A stretch of DNA of 64,000 bases from Mixta theicola (GCF_002895925.1 NZ_NWUO01000017.1:1-64000), one strand, 5' to 3'. Counted from the first letter of the stretch, positions 47,061-57,087 are shown. Program-made: numbers and translations. Notes: a model not told the origin generated them from the letters alone.

Positions 47061-48293
47061 TTAAAGCGGATTTACCGTACTGCGCCGCTTGCGCTCGCGC
47101 AGGAATGCGGTCACCAGCACCAGCCACAGCAGGCCGCTCGCCAGGTTGATCAGGCTAAACCAGGCGCTGCCGCCGTGAAAATAGCCATACTTCGTTAATT
47201 CGATTCCCAACGCAAAAGCAATAATGCTGACCATACCTAACATGGCGGCCACGCTGCCTTTTCCCGCGCTGCTGGCAAACAGCGTCAGTCGATAAAGCCC
47301 GGCGTTTACCATGCCCGCGCCGTAGGCATACAGGCTCAGCCCGGCGGTCAGCCACAGATAGCTGTGGTTATCGATCAGGCTGGTTAACGCGGCGAGGGCC
47401 AGACCGGCCAGAATCGGCCATGCGCCAAAGCGCAGCGGGCCTTCAATCGGCAAGCGGCTGGACAGGCGGCTCAGCGTCAGATTACCGGCGATCATCGCCA
47501 GGAAAACCGGCAGCTGCAGCAGGGCGTAATCCATACGCGACAGTCCCTCATCCTGCATCAGGATCACCGGCGCCAGCGCCACCCAGGCGAGGATTGGAAT
47601 AAAAACCAGCCCGATCGCCAGCGAGCCGCTCATAATTTGACGATCGTGCGCCAGCGCCAGATAGCTACGGGCCAGATTCTTCAGGCTAAGCGAAATAGTG
47701 CGATCGCCTGCGGTTTCCGGCATGGCGCGCCAAAGCCCGACCAGCGCCAGCGTCGCGATAAAAGCAAACAGCCAGAACATGGTGCGCCACTCGCCCACGG
47801 TTAAAAAGGCCGCGCCCGCCAGCGGACCGACCAGCGGCGCCAGCAGGGCCACGTTCGCCATCAGCGCCATAATCCGCACGCTGCGCGCCTCGTCAAACGC
47901 TTCCTGAATAGCAGCATAGCCAACCGCGCCGATAAAGCAGAGGCTGAGGCCCTGCAAGAAGCGTAGCGCGACAAACTGCTCAATTGATGAAATCCAGTGC
48001 ATCAGCGCACAGCAGATAATAAAAAGCAGCACGCCAGCCAGCATGACCGGACGTCGGCCATATTTATCAGATAACGGGCCGGTCAGCCATTGCAGGACAA
48101 TGCCGCCAATCAGGTAAGCGGAGAGGGAAGTCGAAACCCATTCGGCGCCGACGTGAAATTCACGGGTTACCAGCAGCATGCCGGGCTGGATCATATCGTG
48201 CGCAATATAGGTAGCGAACTCAAACAGCACCAGCGACAGCGGGAACAGTAAATGCCTGAAGGTCAGGCTGGAAGCCGGGATATATGCGGCCAT
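47061..48293 (-). CDS. MFS multidrug efflux protein, MdfA-like; candidate desferrioxamine exporter (DfoS position)
   Basis: 410 residues, the length of E. coli MdfA and alike throughout. It has the membrane-embedded acids of helix 1 (Glu25 and Asp33 in FEFATYIAHDMIQPGM), the GPLSDKYGRRPVM loop and RFLQGLSLCFIGAVGYAAIQE antiporter motif C region. It starts 82 bases after the dfoC stop on the same strand with no strong terminator seen between. In Erwiniaceae a permease called dfoS follows dfoJAC, so siderophore export is likely here, but drug efflux cannot be excluded. Confidence 0.85.
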   Translation of the reverse strand: MAAYIPASSLTFRHLLFPLSLVLFEFATYIAHDMIQPGMLLVTREFHVGAEWVSTSLSAYLIGGIVLQWLTGPLSDKYGRRPVMLAGVLLFIICCALMHWISSIEQFVALRFLQGLSLCFIGAVGYAAIQEAFDEARSVRIMALMANVALLAPLVGPLAGAAFLTVGEWRTMFWLFAFIATLALVGLWRAMPETAGDRTISLSLKNLARSYLALAHDRQIMSGSLAIGLVFIPILAWVALAPVILMQDEGLSRMDYALLQLPVFLAMIAGNLTLSRLSSRLPIEGPLRFGAWPILAGLALAALTSLIDNHSYLWLTAGLSLYAYGAGMVNAGLYRLTLFASSAGKGSVAAMLGMVSIIAFALGIELTKYGYFHGGSAWFSLINLASGLLWLVLVTAFLRERKRRSTVNPL

Positions 48294-48375
48294 GCAGGTA
48301 TGCTCCAGAAAGTTAAAAACGCGACCCTAAATGCGGCCGCGTCACTATAGCAATCAAAATTATATTACTTATGAA

Positions 48376-50733
48376 TTATTCCTGATGCGCGAAAGCGGCA
48401 ATCGGGTTGGTCAGCTCACCGGCAAACTTCAGGTTTTCCGCCGGGTCGGCCAGGTTAATCATCTGCTGATTATTCGCCAGCTGCAGGCGGTTCAGGCAGG
48501 AAAGCGCGAAAACAGGCGTAAACAGATTATAACGGGCAAACTTATGCGCCAGCTGCGGATGCGCCTGCTGATAATCATGAACGCATTGCGCCACGCGCTG
48601 CCAGAAACGCGCTTCCGGCAGCGTTCCGCTATCATCCAGAATGGCCGAGACAAAGCGGAAAATGCAGTCAAACACATCGGTAAAGATAGAGAGCACCTTC
48701 AGGTTTTCCGGCACGTCCACCGCCAGCCGCTGCGCCTTCTCCGGCAGCACCGCATCCGGGTTCAGTACCGCGATCTCTTCGCCAATATCTTTCATATACG
48801 CGCTGACCGGCACGTTATTTTCCAGCAGCAGGATCAGGTTTTCGCCGTGCGGCATAAAAACGATGTCATGCTGATAGAAACAGTGCAGCAGCGGGCTAAG
48901 ATAGCAGGTCAGATAGCGATCGATCCACGTTTGTGCATCCAGCCCGGAATCCGCGATCAGCGCGGGCAGCAGCGCCTGCTGATGCTGGTCGATATGCAGT
49001 AACGAAGCCATAGTCATCAGACGCTGGCCGGGCCGTAGCTTCGCGACCGGATTATCGCGCCACAGCGCGGCAAACATCTTTTTCCAGGCGGAATCGCCCT
49101 GAATGGCGCGCTCATAGTAACGGTTATGATAGCCAATCGCCGCCACCTCGCGCAGCAGGCGGAAATCGCACTGCCGTAGCCAGCGATCCTGACTGACCAC
49201 GCCTTCCAGCCACTGATTTACCGCCGGCGTGGTGGCCATGTAATAGGGCGACAGGCCGCGCATAAAGCCCATATTCAATACCGAGAGCGCGGTTTTGACA
49301 TAACGTTTGGCTGGCTGGCTGCGGTTAAAGAAGGTGCGGATCGACTGCTGCGCCTGGTAGTTATCTTCGCCTTCTCCCAGCCAGATAATATCGCGGGCGG
49401 CAATATCGGGCGCAAAGACCGTCAGCAGCTTATTTTGCCATTGCCAGGGGTGAACCGGCATAAACAGATAATCCTGCGGATTAACCGCCAGCGCCTGTAG
49501 CCGCGCGTTAAAGGCGGCGACAGTGTTTTCCCCCAGTTCTTCCTGCATTAACTGTTGATAGCTCAGCGTATCAAGGCTGGAAAAATGCGCGTTGCGGGTA
49601 TGCACCGCAACCCACACCAGGCGGACTGGCGTGGCCGCTTCCGGCGCGTAGGCCAGATAGTCACGCGCATCAAAACCGATGCGGCCATTATTGGCGACAA
49701 AGCAGGGGTGACCTTCGGTCATTGCGGCTTCTACCGTCTGGAAATCTGCCTTTACCAGCGCCGCGCTGTCCGGGTTGCCTTTTTGCAGTTTGTAGACGCT
49801 GCTGCACAGCGTACTGGTGATTTCTTCCATATAGGTCGCCAGCATGGCGGCAGGAATACCAATCTGCTGATTAAATTCAATAATAAACTGCAGCGCATCC
49901 AGCGGACGCGGCTCGCCGTTTTCATGCTTTTCCAGCGAGTCCACATCGATCTGCCAGTGATCGAGCGCCAGACGGCGGGCGCGGAAAGCGTAAACCGCCT
50001 CGCCGCCCGGCACCGCCAGCTGATAGCTGTCATCAGCGCCAGGCGTTGGCGAAATCAGTTTTTCATGGGCGAACTCGGCAATCGCTTTGCGCACCAGCAG
50101 GCGGTTAGCCAGCGTCCAGTTAGCGTCGCTCAGGTGTTGTCCGTTGAGTAATGGCTGGGTTGTCGTCATCTGTAATTGTTCCTGCAATTGCGCTTGCTGA
50201 TAATCTTCGCGCTGGCAAAAGGCGAGCCAGGCGGTTTTATGACCCATATCAATGGTGTGCTGATAGCGGAAGCCGGCCCGTTTGTTCAGGCGATGGATCT
50301 TCTCGTTACGCACGTCCGGCTCGACCACCACCCGCCGCACCTGCGGCAGGCTGAACAGGTAGTCCATCACCGTACTGAATACCTGCCAGCTAAACTGCGG
50401 CAGCGGCTTTTCCACGGGCGCAATAAGAATATGCATCCCGTAATCGTCAGGACGGGCCGGATAGTGTTTGCCTACCTCATCCTGTCCGGCGCGGTAAAAT
50501 TCCATCAGGAAAACCGGCTCGTCATTGCAAAGGCCGATAATTGCCGCCTGCGGATCGTTGGCGGTCAGCCGCTGGTAAAAGCTGGCGACCTGCTCCAGCG
50601 TGTCGTTTTGCATGCCCCAGAAGCGCGCATACTCTTGCGTCACCCAACGATGGATAAGCGGCGCATCGTCCGCGTTCAGCGAACGCAGGGTAAAGTCGCC
50701 GGCCGGTCGTTTGCAGCGATATAAAAAGCTCAT
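48376..50733 (-). CDS. dfoC: DfoC: N-acyltransferase fused to NIS siderophore synthetase (desferrioxamine)
   Basis: 785 residues in two parts. Residues ~1-185 are a GNAT-type acyltransferase related to IucB/AlcB (FTLRSLNADDAPLIHRWV, YGMHILIAPVEKP, VRRVVVEPDVRNEKIHRLN). Residues ~195-785 are an IucA/IucC-type NRPS-independent synthetase (EGHPCFVANNGRIGFD, YLFMPVHPWQWQN, HGENLILLLENN). The first part succinylates N-hydroxycadaverine; the second joins and cyclises the units to desferrioxamine E. This fusion is the Erwinia/Pantoea DfoC arrangement; elsewhere the two are separate proteins. It overlaps dfoA by four bases. Confidence 0.93.
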   Translation of the reverse strand: MSFLYRCKRPAGDFTLRSLNADDAPLIHRWVTQEYARFWGMQNDTLEQVASFYQRLTANDPQAAIIGLCNDEPVFLMEFYRAGQDEVGKHYPARPDDYGMHILIAPVEKPLPQFSWQVFSTVMDYLFSLPQVRRVVVEPDVRNEKIHRLNKRAGFRYQHTIDMGHKTAWLAFCQREDYQQAQLQEQLQMTTTQPLLNGQHLSDANWTLANRLLVRKAIAEFAHEKLISPTPGADDSYQLAVPGGEAVYAFRARRLALDHWQIDVDSLEKHENGEPRPLDALQFIIEFNQQIGIPAAMLATYMEEITSTLCSSVYKLQKGNPDSAALVKADFQTVEAAMTEGHPCFVANNGRIGFDARDYLAYAPEAATPVRLVWVAVHTRNAHFSSLDTLSYQQLMQEELGENTVAAFNARLQALAVNPQDYLFMPVHPWQWQNKLLTVFAPDIAARDIIWLGEGEDNYQAQQSIRTFFNRSQPAKRYVKTALSVLNMGFMRGLSPYYMATTPAVNQWLEGVVSQDRWLRQCDFRLLREVAAIGYHNRYYERAIQGDSAWKKMFAALWRDNPVAKLRPGQRLMTMASLLHIDQHQQALLPALIADSGLDAQTWIDRYLTCYLSPLLHCFYQHDIVFMPHGENLILLLENNVPVSAYMKDIGEEIAVLNPDAVLPEKAQRLAVDVPENLKVLSIFTDVFDCIFRFVSAILDDSGTLPEARFWQRVAQCVHDYQQAHPQLAHKFARYNLFTPVFALSCLNRLQLANNQQMINLADPAENLKFAGELTNPIAAFAHQE

Positions 50734-52028
50734 CTTAGCTCCGTTTCTGCCGGGAAAGTCTGGAAGGCGATGCGTTGTTCGACCGGATAGATTTCCCGTC
50801 CGGCGATTTCACGGATCAGCACCGAGTTGCGATAGCAGGCCATGCCGAGATCGGGCGTGACGAAGCCATGCGTATGCAGTTCGGCATTTTGCACAAACAC
50901 CGCATTATGACGATCGATGCTGTAGTTGCGCTGCACATCGTAGCGCCCCTGTTGATCCCAGCGCAGCCGGTGGGAGATGCCTTCGATAAACTGCGGCGGC
51001 TGATAGTGATAGCCGGTCGCCATGACCAGTCCTTCGGTGCGGCGCGTATAGTGCTGATCCTGTTCACGCTGATGCAGCGACAGTTCCAGCTCGTTATCGG
51101 GCAGGCGGCGCAGCCCGGTCAGCGCCGAATTGGTAAACAGCCGCACCTTCAGGTCGCCATCCAGCTGCTTGATATACATCAGATCGTAAATGTCATTAAT
51201 CAGGCTGCTGTTGATGCCCTTAAACAGATTTTTATGTCCGGCATTCAGCTGGTCGCGTTTGGCAGGGGGCAGGGCGTGGAAATAATCGATCCATTCGGGC
51301 GATGTCATTTCCAGCGTCAGCCTGGTGTATTCCAGCGGATAGAAGCGCGGCGCGCGCGTTATCCAGTTGAGCTGATAGCCGTGGCTGTCAATGTCGCTCA
51401 GCAGATCGTAGAAAATCTCCGCTGCGCTCTGGCCGCTGCCCAACACGGTAATTGAGCGCTGCGTCTGCAGCTGCTCTTTATTCACCAGGTAATCGCTGGA
51501 GTGAACCACCCGATCGCGCAGCGGACGGCTGCATTCCGGCAGCCAGGCAACCGGCCCGGTGCCCAGCACCAGCTTGCGCGTCAGCCACGTATGGCGTTCG
51601 CCGCTGCGGGTATCCACGGTCTGAAGCTGATAGCATTCACGGCCTTCATCGTAGCTGACATAGTCAACGCGCGTATTCCAGCGCAGGTTATTCAGCTGCG
51701 AGCAGGCCCACTGGCAGTACTGGTTGTACTCCTTGCGCATTAAAAAGAAGCTTTCCCGAATATAGAAGCTGTAAAGCTTTCCCTTTTGCTTCATATAGTT
51801 CAGCAGGCTGAACGGGCTGGTGGGATCGGCCAGCGTCACCAGATCGGCCATAAACGGGGTTTGCAGATGGGCGCTTTCCAGCATCATGCCGGTATGCCAG
51901 TCAAAACCGGGATTCTGATCGAGGAACAGGCCGTTAACCTCTTCCAGCGGCGAGGTCAGACAGGCAAGGCTCAAATTAAACGGCCCGATGCCAATGCCGA
52001 TAAAGTCATAAATGGTGTTGTTCATCAT
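50730..52028 (-). CDS. dfoA: DfoA: cadaverine/lysine N-monooxygenase
   Basis: 432 residues of the flavin N-hydroxylating monooxygenase family. FAD site GIGIGPFNLSLA, DWHTGMMLESAHLQTPFM, NADPH site VLGSGQSAAEIF, and the C-terminal ATGYHY motif. It hydroxylates cadaverine from DfoJ. ATG 52028 or 52025 may be the start; AAGGA lies 4 or 7 bases before. It sits 7 bases after dfoJ. Confidence 0.93.
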   Translation of the reverse strand: MMNNTIYDFIGIGIGPFNLSLACLTSPLEEVNGLFLDQNPGFDWHTGMMLESAHLQTPFMADLVTLADPTSPFSLLNYMKQKGKLYSFYIRESFFLMRKEYNQYCQWACSQLNNLRWNTRVDYVSYDEGRECYQLQTVDTRSGERHTWLTRKLVLGTGPVAWLPECSRPLRDRVVHSSDYLVNKEQLQTQRSITVLGSGQSAAEIFYDLLSDIDSHGYQLNWITRAPRFYPLEYTRLTLEMTSPEWIDYFHALPPAKRDQLNAGHKNLFKGINSSLINDIYDLMYIKQLDGDLKVRLFTNSALTGLRRLPDNELELSLHQREQDQHYTRRTEGLVMATGYHYQPPQFIEGISHRLRWDQQGRYDVQRNYSIDRHNAVFVQNAELHTHGFVTPDLGMACYRNSVLIREIAGREIYPVEQRIAFQTFPAETELR

Positions 52029-52035
52029 TATGTCC

Positions 52036-53589
52036 TTACTGATTCGCCGCGTTTAACGGCGTGCTGCATGACAGATCGCGCCCGTAATGGGTAATCAACG
52101 CAATAATGTCTTCCATATCAGCGACGCGGGTGGTGGGATTAAGCAGGGTAAATTTCAGATACTGGCGTCCGTTGACTTTTGTGCCTGCCACCACCGCGTT
52201 GCCCGAACGGAACAACGCTTTACGGATCTGCGCGTTGATTTCATCCACCGTTTCATCGCTAAGGCCGGGGCGCGGAATATAGCGGAATACCTGAGTGGTT
52301 AGCTCCGGCGTATGCAGCACTTCGATGGCCGGATGCGCCCGCAGCAGATGATGCGTTTGCTGTGCCAGGGCCAGCACGCTATCAAAGGCGGCGCCCAGCT
52401 GTTGCGCGCCCATAATACGCAGCGTCATCCACATCTTCAGCGCATCGAAGCGGCGCGTGGTCTGGATACTTTTATTTACCAGGTTAGGCGTGCCTTCCTG
52501 CTGCGCGCTTAGCGGATTAAGGTAATCGGCGTGTACCGTAACGTGGCTAAGATGCTGGCTTTCACGCACAAAGAAAGCGCCGCAGCTAACGGTCTGGAAG
52601 AACGATTTGTGGTAATCCACGGTAACGGAGTCGGCGCGCTCAATCCCTTGCAGGCGCGAGCGGTGCTGTGGCGAAACCAGCAGGCCGCAGCCGTAGGCGG
52701 CATCCACATGCATCCAGAGCCGGTAGTGACGGCAAATATCGCCTATCGCCTGAAGCGGATCGATGCTGCCGAAATCGGTGGTGCCCGCCGTGGCAACCAC
52801 GGCAATCGGGATCAGCCCATCCTGATGACATTGCTGAATAGCCTGCTCAAGCCTGGCGGCATCCATACGGTAATGCTCATCGTGGTCGATGGCGATCACC
52901 GCATCATAGCCAAGGCCTAAAATCGCGGTTGATTTCTGGATACTGAAGTGGCTCATTTTCGAGGTGAAAATACGCCATTTCCCCGCCTCAGGCGGCAGGC
53001 CGCGCTGCTTAATCAGATGTTCCGGATGTTGACGCACGCACCAGCTGTCACGCGCCAGCAACATCGCCATCAGGTTAGACTGCGTGCCGCCGCTGGTAAA
53101 AATGCCGTCCGAGCTGGCCGGCAGGCCGATGCGCTGTAGCGTCCAGTCGATCACTTTCTGCTCGATCAGCGTGCCGCCGGCGCTTTGATCCCAGGTATCC
53201 ACCGAGCTGTTAACCGCGCTCATCACCTGTTCTGCCAGCAGCGAGGGCAGAACAATCGGACAGTTCAGATGGGCCACATATTTAGGATGATGGAACCAGA
53301 CCGCATCGCGCAAATAGACTTCGGCCAGTTCGGTAAGCGCCGCCTGCGAGTCGCCTAACGGCTGCTCCAGGTCGATATTACGTAAGGCCGGCGCCAGTTC
53401 GTGCGGCAAAATGCCGCTGAACGGCTTTTCAGTCTGCTGCAGCTGGTGTCGAATTAAAGCCAGCGCACTCAGGGTTTGTTGCGCATATTGCTCCAGCTGA
53501 GCTTCGTTAAAGAAAAATTCGCGGCCGCTGGCGGATGAATAATCACGATCGTCTGCGGTATTTTGCGTTGTTGCGGAAACCAAAGCCAT
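52036..53589 (-). CDS. dfoJ: DfoJ: PLP-dependent lysine decarboxylase
   Basis: 517 residues of the group II (glutamate/DOPA-type) decarboxylase family: NCPIVLPSLLAEQVMSAVNS, FTSGGTQSNLMAMLLAR, HVDAAYGCGLL and the PLP lysine in VDYHKSFFQ. It makes cadaverine from lysine, the first step of desferrioxamine synthesis. ATG 53589 (MALVSATTQ, CAGGA just upstream) is preferred; ATG 53631 adds 14 residues and lacks a ribosome site. First gene of the dfo operon, behind a Fur-controlled promoter. Confidence 0.92.
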   Translation of the reverse strand: MALVSATTQNTADDRDYSSASGREFFFNEAQLEQYAQQTLSALALIRHQLQQTEKPFSGILPHELAPALRNIDLEQPLGDSQAALTELAEVYLRDAVWFHHPKYVAHLNCPIVLPSLLAEQVMSAVNSSVDTWDQSAGGTLIEQKVIDWTLQRIGLPASSDGIFTSGGTQSNLMAMLLARDSWCVRQHPEHLIKQRGLPPEAGKWRIFTSKMSHFSIQKSTAILGLGYDAVIAIDHDEHYRMDAARLEQAIQQCHQDGLIPIAVVATAGTTDFGSIDPLQAIGDICRHYRLWMHVDAAYGCGLLVSPQHRSRLQGIERADSVTVDYHKSFFQTVSCGAFFVRESQHLSHVTVHADYLNPLSAQQEGTPNLVNKSIQTTRRFDALKMWMTLRIMGAQQLGAAFDSVLALAQQTHHLLRAHPAIEVLHTPELTTQVFRYIPRPGLSDETVDEINAQIRKALFRSGNAVVAGTKVNGRQYLKFTLLNPTTRVADMEDIIALITHYGRDLSCSTPLNAANQ

Positions 53590-53825
53590 TTCCTGACCCT
53601 TTTTCTGGACGTAAGAAACCCGTACCGACATTAAAAAATGACGGCCCTGTACGCCTGATGCTTTACGGCATCAGTTAAAATTATCTAATGTTTTGCGGAG
53701 GAGAAGAATTTACCCGCAATAAAGTGAAACCAGAGGAATAGCCGTCTGAAGCAGATAAACCTCCTTTTGCTGCGATTATTGCGCTATTTTGTTAACTGAA
53801 TGCTGCACATGAGAATGAAAATGTG

Positions 53826-53853
53826 ATTATAAATAGCAATCATTATCATTCAA
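53826..53853 (-). promoter_or_regulatory. dfo promoter with Fur box in its spacer
   Basis: On the minus strand, TTGAAT (53853-53848) and TATAAT (53831-53826) are 16 bases apart. The spacer GATAATGATTGCTATT matches the Fur consensus (GATAATGATAATCATTATC), so iron-loaded Fur would sit on the promoter. The transcript would have a leader of about 230 bases before dfoJ. Confidence 0.8.
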
Positions 53854-53900
53854 TAGGATTCTGGCGGCAATCGAGCTATAAGTGGCATTAATATTTGAAA

Positions 53901-53916
53901 TGTGATCTTGATCACG
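53901..53916 (-). promoter_or_regulatory. CRP-like site upstream of the dfo promoter
   Basis: TGTGATCTTGATCACG is one base from the CRP consensus TGTGA-N6-TCACA and is palindromic. It lies about 50 bases upstream of the dfo -35, a position used for class I activation, and suggests catabolite input to siderophore synthesis. Confidence 0.5.
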
Positions 53917-54116
53917 TTTTGTCGGGCGTTTAGCGGCTGGAAAGGCTGAAAAACGATCTGTATATCCGCTATATAAAGCAGGCAGGCTTACTACACGACG
54001 CGCGTCGGCAAACGGGAGGAAAGTTTCGGTGTGGCTACGGGCGGGCTATCGGCGCAGCCATTTCCTGTTAGCCGGTTGTCAGGGAGCAGCAGAGGAAAAA
54101 CAGGGCGGGAAGCGAA
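53917..54116. other. Spacer between the dfo control region and pykA
   Basis: About 200 bases with no convincing gene; a plus-strand frame at 54031-54312 is mostly antisense to pykA and is discounted. Confidence 0.5.
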
Positions 54117-54138
54117 GCTGCCGCAGCGGGGCGGCAGC
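54117..54138 (-). terminator. Probable terminator of pykA
   Basis: GCTGCCGC (54117-54124) pairs with GCGGCAGC (54131-54138), 8 bases past the pykA stop; on the minus strand TTCGCTTCC follows. Confidence 0.5.
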
Positions 54139-54146
54139 CTGCATGG

Positions 54147-55589
54147 TTACTCGACGAGCAGTACGCGGCTGGTATTGGTGGTGCCGGTGGTGCCCATAAC
54201 GTCGCCCTGGGTCACGATAACCAGGTCGCCGGAGACCAGGAAGCCCTTGTCGCGCAGCAGATTAATCGCGTCATGGGCTGCCGCCACGCCGTCATTCTCA
54301 CTGTCAAAGTAGACGGGGGTTACGCCGCGATAGAGCGCCGTCAGGTTGAGCGTACGCTCATGACGCGACATAGCGAAAATCGGCAGCCCGGAGGTGATCC
54401 GCGAGGTCATTAGCGCGGTGCGGCCCGATTCCGTCATGGTAATGATCGCCGTTACGCCCTGCAGATGGTTGGCGGCGTACATTGCCGACATGGCGATCGC
54501 TTCCTCGACGTTATCGAACTGCACTTCCAGGCGATGTTTCGACACGTTAATGCTGGGAACTTTCTCCGCGCCAAGGCAGACTTTCGCCATCGCGCTAACG
54601 GTTTCAGCCGGATACTGACCGGCCGCGGTTTCAGCCGAGAGCATCACCGCATCCGTGCCGTCCAGTACCGCATTGGCTACGTCCATCACTTCCGCGCGCG
54701 TCGGCATCGGATTGGTAATCATCGATTCCATCATCTGCGTGGCGGTAATCACCGCCCGGTTCAGCTGACGGGCGCGGCGGATAAGCGCTTTCTGAATGCC
54801 CACCAGCTCCGGATCGCCAATTTCAACGCCCAGGTCGCCACGGGCAACCATCACCACGTCGGAAGCAAAAATAATATCGTCCATCGCTTCCTGGCTGGAA
54901 ACGGCTTCGGCGCGCTCAACTTTGGCGACGATTTTCGCGTCGCTGCCCGCTTCCTGAGCCAGACGGCGAGCGGTGTTAAGGTCTTCGCCGCAGCGCGGGA
55001 AAGAGACCGCCAGATAATCGACGCCGATTTTAGCGGCGGTAATAATGTCCGCTTTATCTTTCTCGGTTAGCGCTTCGGCAGAGAGGCCGCCGCCCAGTTT
55101 GTTAATCCCTTTATTATTGGAAAGCGGGCCGCCTACGGTGACTTCGGTAAAGACTTTGCTCGTGCGCACTTCCAGCACTTTTAGCTGTACGCGGCCATCA
55201 TCCAGCAGCAGCACATCACCCGGAACCACATCTTCCGGCAGGCCTTTATAATCAATGCCGACTTTTTCCTTATCGCCTTCACCTTTCCCCAGATCTGCGT
55301 CAAGCAGAAAGCGATCGCCAACGCTGAGGAAAATCTTCCCTTCTTTAAAAGTCGAAACGCGAATTTTCGGCCCCTGAAGATCGCCAAGAATAGCGACGTG
55401 GCGTCCCAGTTTGGCGGCGATTTCACGTACTTTATCCGCGCGCAGCTGGTGATCTTCTGGTGTGCCGTGGGAGAAGTTCAGTCGTACTACGTTAGCGCCG
55501 GCGGCAATGATTTTCTCCAGATTATTATCGCGGTCGGTGGCGGGGCCTAGAGTAGTAACGATCTTGGTTCTGCGAAGACGTCGGGTCAT
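54147..55589 (-). CDS. pykA: Pyruvate kinase II
   Basis: Converts phosphoenolpyruvate and ADP to pyruvate and ATP. 480 residues, as E. coli Pyk[30 protein letters not shown], the lysine motif [25 protein letters not shown] and the C-terminal allosteric domain ([10 protein letters not shown]). Located next to hexR, whose product regulates central carbon genes; a TGTAATTAA half-site lies upstream near 55740. Confidence 0.96.
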   Translation of the reverse strand: MTRRLRRTKIVTTLGPATDRDNNLEKIIAAGANVVRLNFSHGTPEDHQLRADKVREIAAKLGRHVAILGDLQGPKIRVSTFKEGKIFLSVGDRFLLDADLGKGEGDKEKVGIDYKGLPEDVVPGDVLLLDDGRVQLKVLEVRTSKVFTEVTVGGPLSNNKGINKLGGGLSAEALTEKDKADIITAAKIGVDYLAVSFPRCGEDLNTARRLAQEAGSDAKIVAKVERAEAVSSQEAMDDIIFASDVVMVARGDLGVEIGDPELVGIQKALIRRARQLNRAVITATQMMESMITNPMPTRAEVMDVANAVLDGTDAVMLSAETAAGQYPAETVSAMAKVCLGAEKVPSINVSKHRLEVQFDNVEEAIAMSAMYAANHLQGVTAIITMTESGRTALMTSRITSGLPIFAMSRHERTLNLTALYRGVTPVYFDSENDGVAAAHDAINLLRDKGFLVSGDLVIVTQGDVMGTTGTTNTSRVLLVE

Positions 55590-55914
55590 GGGTTTTCCTT
55601 AAGGTGTAGAGATCTAATGATGCGTAGAGTCAGTATTCGTGTTCTGTTTATGATTATTGATATAACTGCGGATTTATTTCCCTTCCTGTTAATCCTGGGC
55701 GATGCCAGGCTCAGTGCTAAACGCGTTTTTCTTTCCCGTTAATTACAATACTGACACCGGCTGCTAAAGTCACTCTTCACGCGCGGTGAAGGAAAACTTC
55801 GTTGATAAGAGACAAAATTTATCGCGCCGGGGCGGCAGGCAAGGAAGCGAAAAGCAGGCGCTATCGGCGCCAGATAAACGCCTAAATGTCGGTGACGAGG
55901 TTACAGCAGCCTGC
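55590..55914. promoter_or_regulatory. pykA upstream region
   Basis: 325 bases without a credible gene; a 60-codon plus frame (55786-55968) is not convincing. TTGTAATTAACG on the minus strand (~55737-55748) resembles half of a HexR operator (TGTAATTAAATTACA). Confidence 0.4.
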
Positions 55915-56787
55915 TTAACGCTGAACGGGGAACGCGTCGATTTTTTTATCCAGCCGCGAGGTTTTTAACGCCTCTTTGACCCGTTTGAGATTATCGCGAA
56001 AGCTGGCGCCGTGATGCAGCGTAAAGCCGGTGGCCAACACGTCAATCAGCATTAGCTGCGCCATGCGCGACACCATCGGCATATAAATATCGGTATCTTC
56101 CGCCACGTCCAGCGCCAGCAGCAGCGAGGCCTCCTGCGCCAGCGGTGAACCGGAAGCGGTGATGGCCAGCACCACGGCCCCGTTTTCGCGTGCCAGCTGG
56201 GCCAGCTCCGGCAGCAATTTTGTGCGCCCGGTGTGGGAAATCAGCACCACCACATCGCCCGCGCCGCTGTTAATGCAGCTCATGCGCTGCATAACCACAT
56301 CGTCTGAATAAAATACCGGCACGTTAAAGCGGAAAAATTTATTCATGGCATCGTGCGCGACTACCGCTGAAGCGCCCAGCCCGAAAAAACCGATTTTTTT
56401 CGCCGTCGCCAGCACCTCGACGGCGCGCTGGATGGCTCTCATATCCAGGCGCTGACGCACCTGCTCCAGGCCGGCCAGCGCTGACTGAAAAATCTTATCG
56501 CTATAGACTTCCACCGCGTCATGCTCATTGATATTACGGCTGACCCAGGGCGTGCCGGTCGCCAGGCTTTGCGCCAGCTGCAGCTTAAAATCGGGAAAGC
56601 CTTTGGTTTGCAGGCGATGGCAAAAGCGGTTTACCGTAGGATCGCTGACTTCGGCGGCGGCGGCCAGCAGAGCAATGCTGGAGTGAATAGCCATTTCAGG
56701 CGCGGCAAGCACCACTGCCGCGACTTTGCGCTCGGATTTACTGAGGAAGGGAAGCTGCGACTCAATTCTGTCCAACATATTGTTCAT
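55915..56787 (-). CDS. hexR: DNA-binding transcriptional regulator HexR
   Basis: RpiR-family repressor of central carbon genes such as zwf and eda, released by 2-keto-3-deoxy-6-phosphogluconate. 290 residues from ATG 56787 (E. coli 289). N-terminal helix-turn-helix (LSKSERKVAAVVL, VSDPTVNRFC), C-terminal SIS domain (KKIGFFGLGASAVVAHD, VVVLISHTGRTK). The longer open frame to 56946 has no homology. Divergent from zwf. Confidence 0.94.
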   Translation of the reverse strand: MNNMLDRIESQLPFLSKSERKVAAVVLAAPEMAIHSSIALLAAAAEVSDPTVNRFCHRLQTKGFPDFKLQLAQSLATGTPWVSRNINEHDAVEVYSDKIFQSALAGLEQVRQRLDMRAIQRAVEVLATAKKIGFFGLGASAVVAHDAMNKFFRFNVPVFYSDDVVMQRMSCINSGAGDVVVLISHTGRTKLLPELAQLARENGAVVLAITASGSPLAQEASLLLALDVAEDTDIYMPMVSRMAQLMLIDVLATGFTLHHGASFRDNLKRVKEALKTSRLDKKIDAFPVQR

Positions 56788-57072
56788 TTGGTAACGCTCA
56801 TCACTTTTGTCAATTTCATACACAGGTGCATCCAATGGACATTTATTGCGAATATACCGCGCTATAGGCGCAGCATGGCAGCGCAGGTAAAACCAGGCCC
56901 GGCATTTTTTGCCAGAATATGAGCTGTGTCTGATTTCGTTGTGCAAAAGCCATAGGCGCTACCGGGAAAAACATGCGGCGCAAACAGGCGCTGAGCGTTG
57001 TTAAAATAACCGTTTATGGCAAAAGAAGCGGGTGCCGGTTTACCCGCGTCGATCAAACACAGTACATTGTGC

Positions 57073-57087
57073 TGAAATAAAATTACA
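57073..57087 (+). promoter_or_regulatory. HexR operator upstream of zwf
   Basis: TGAAATAAAATTACA matches the HexR consensus TGTAATTAAATTACA at 12 of 15 positions and sits 60 bases before the zwf ATG. It fits repression of zwf by the adjacent hexR product. Confidence 0.6.

Noticed and set aside
54031-54312. 93-codon plus frame downstream of the dfo control region
   Set aside because: Mostly antisense to the end of pykA; no protein-like features.
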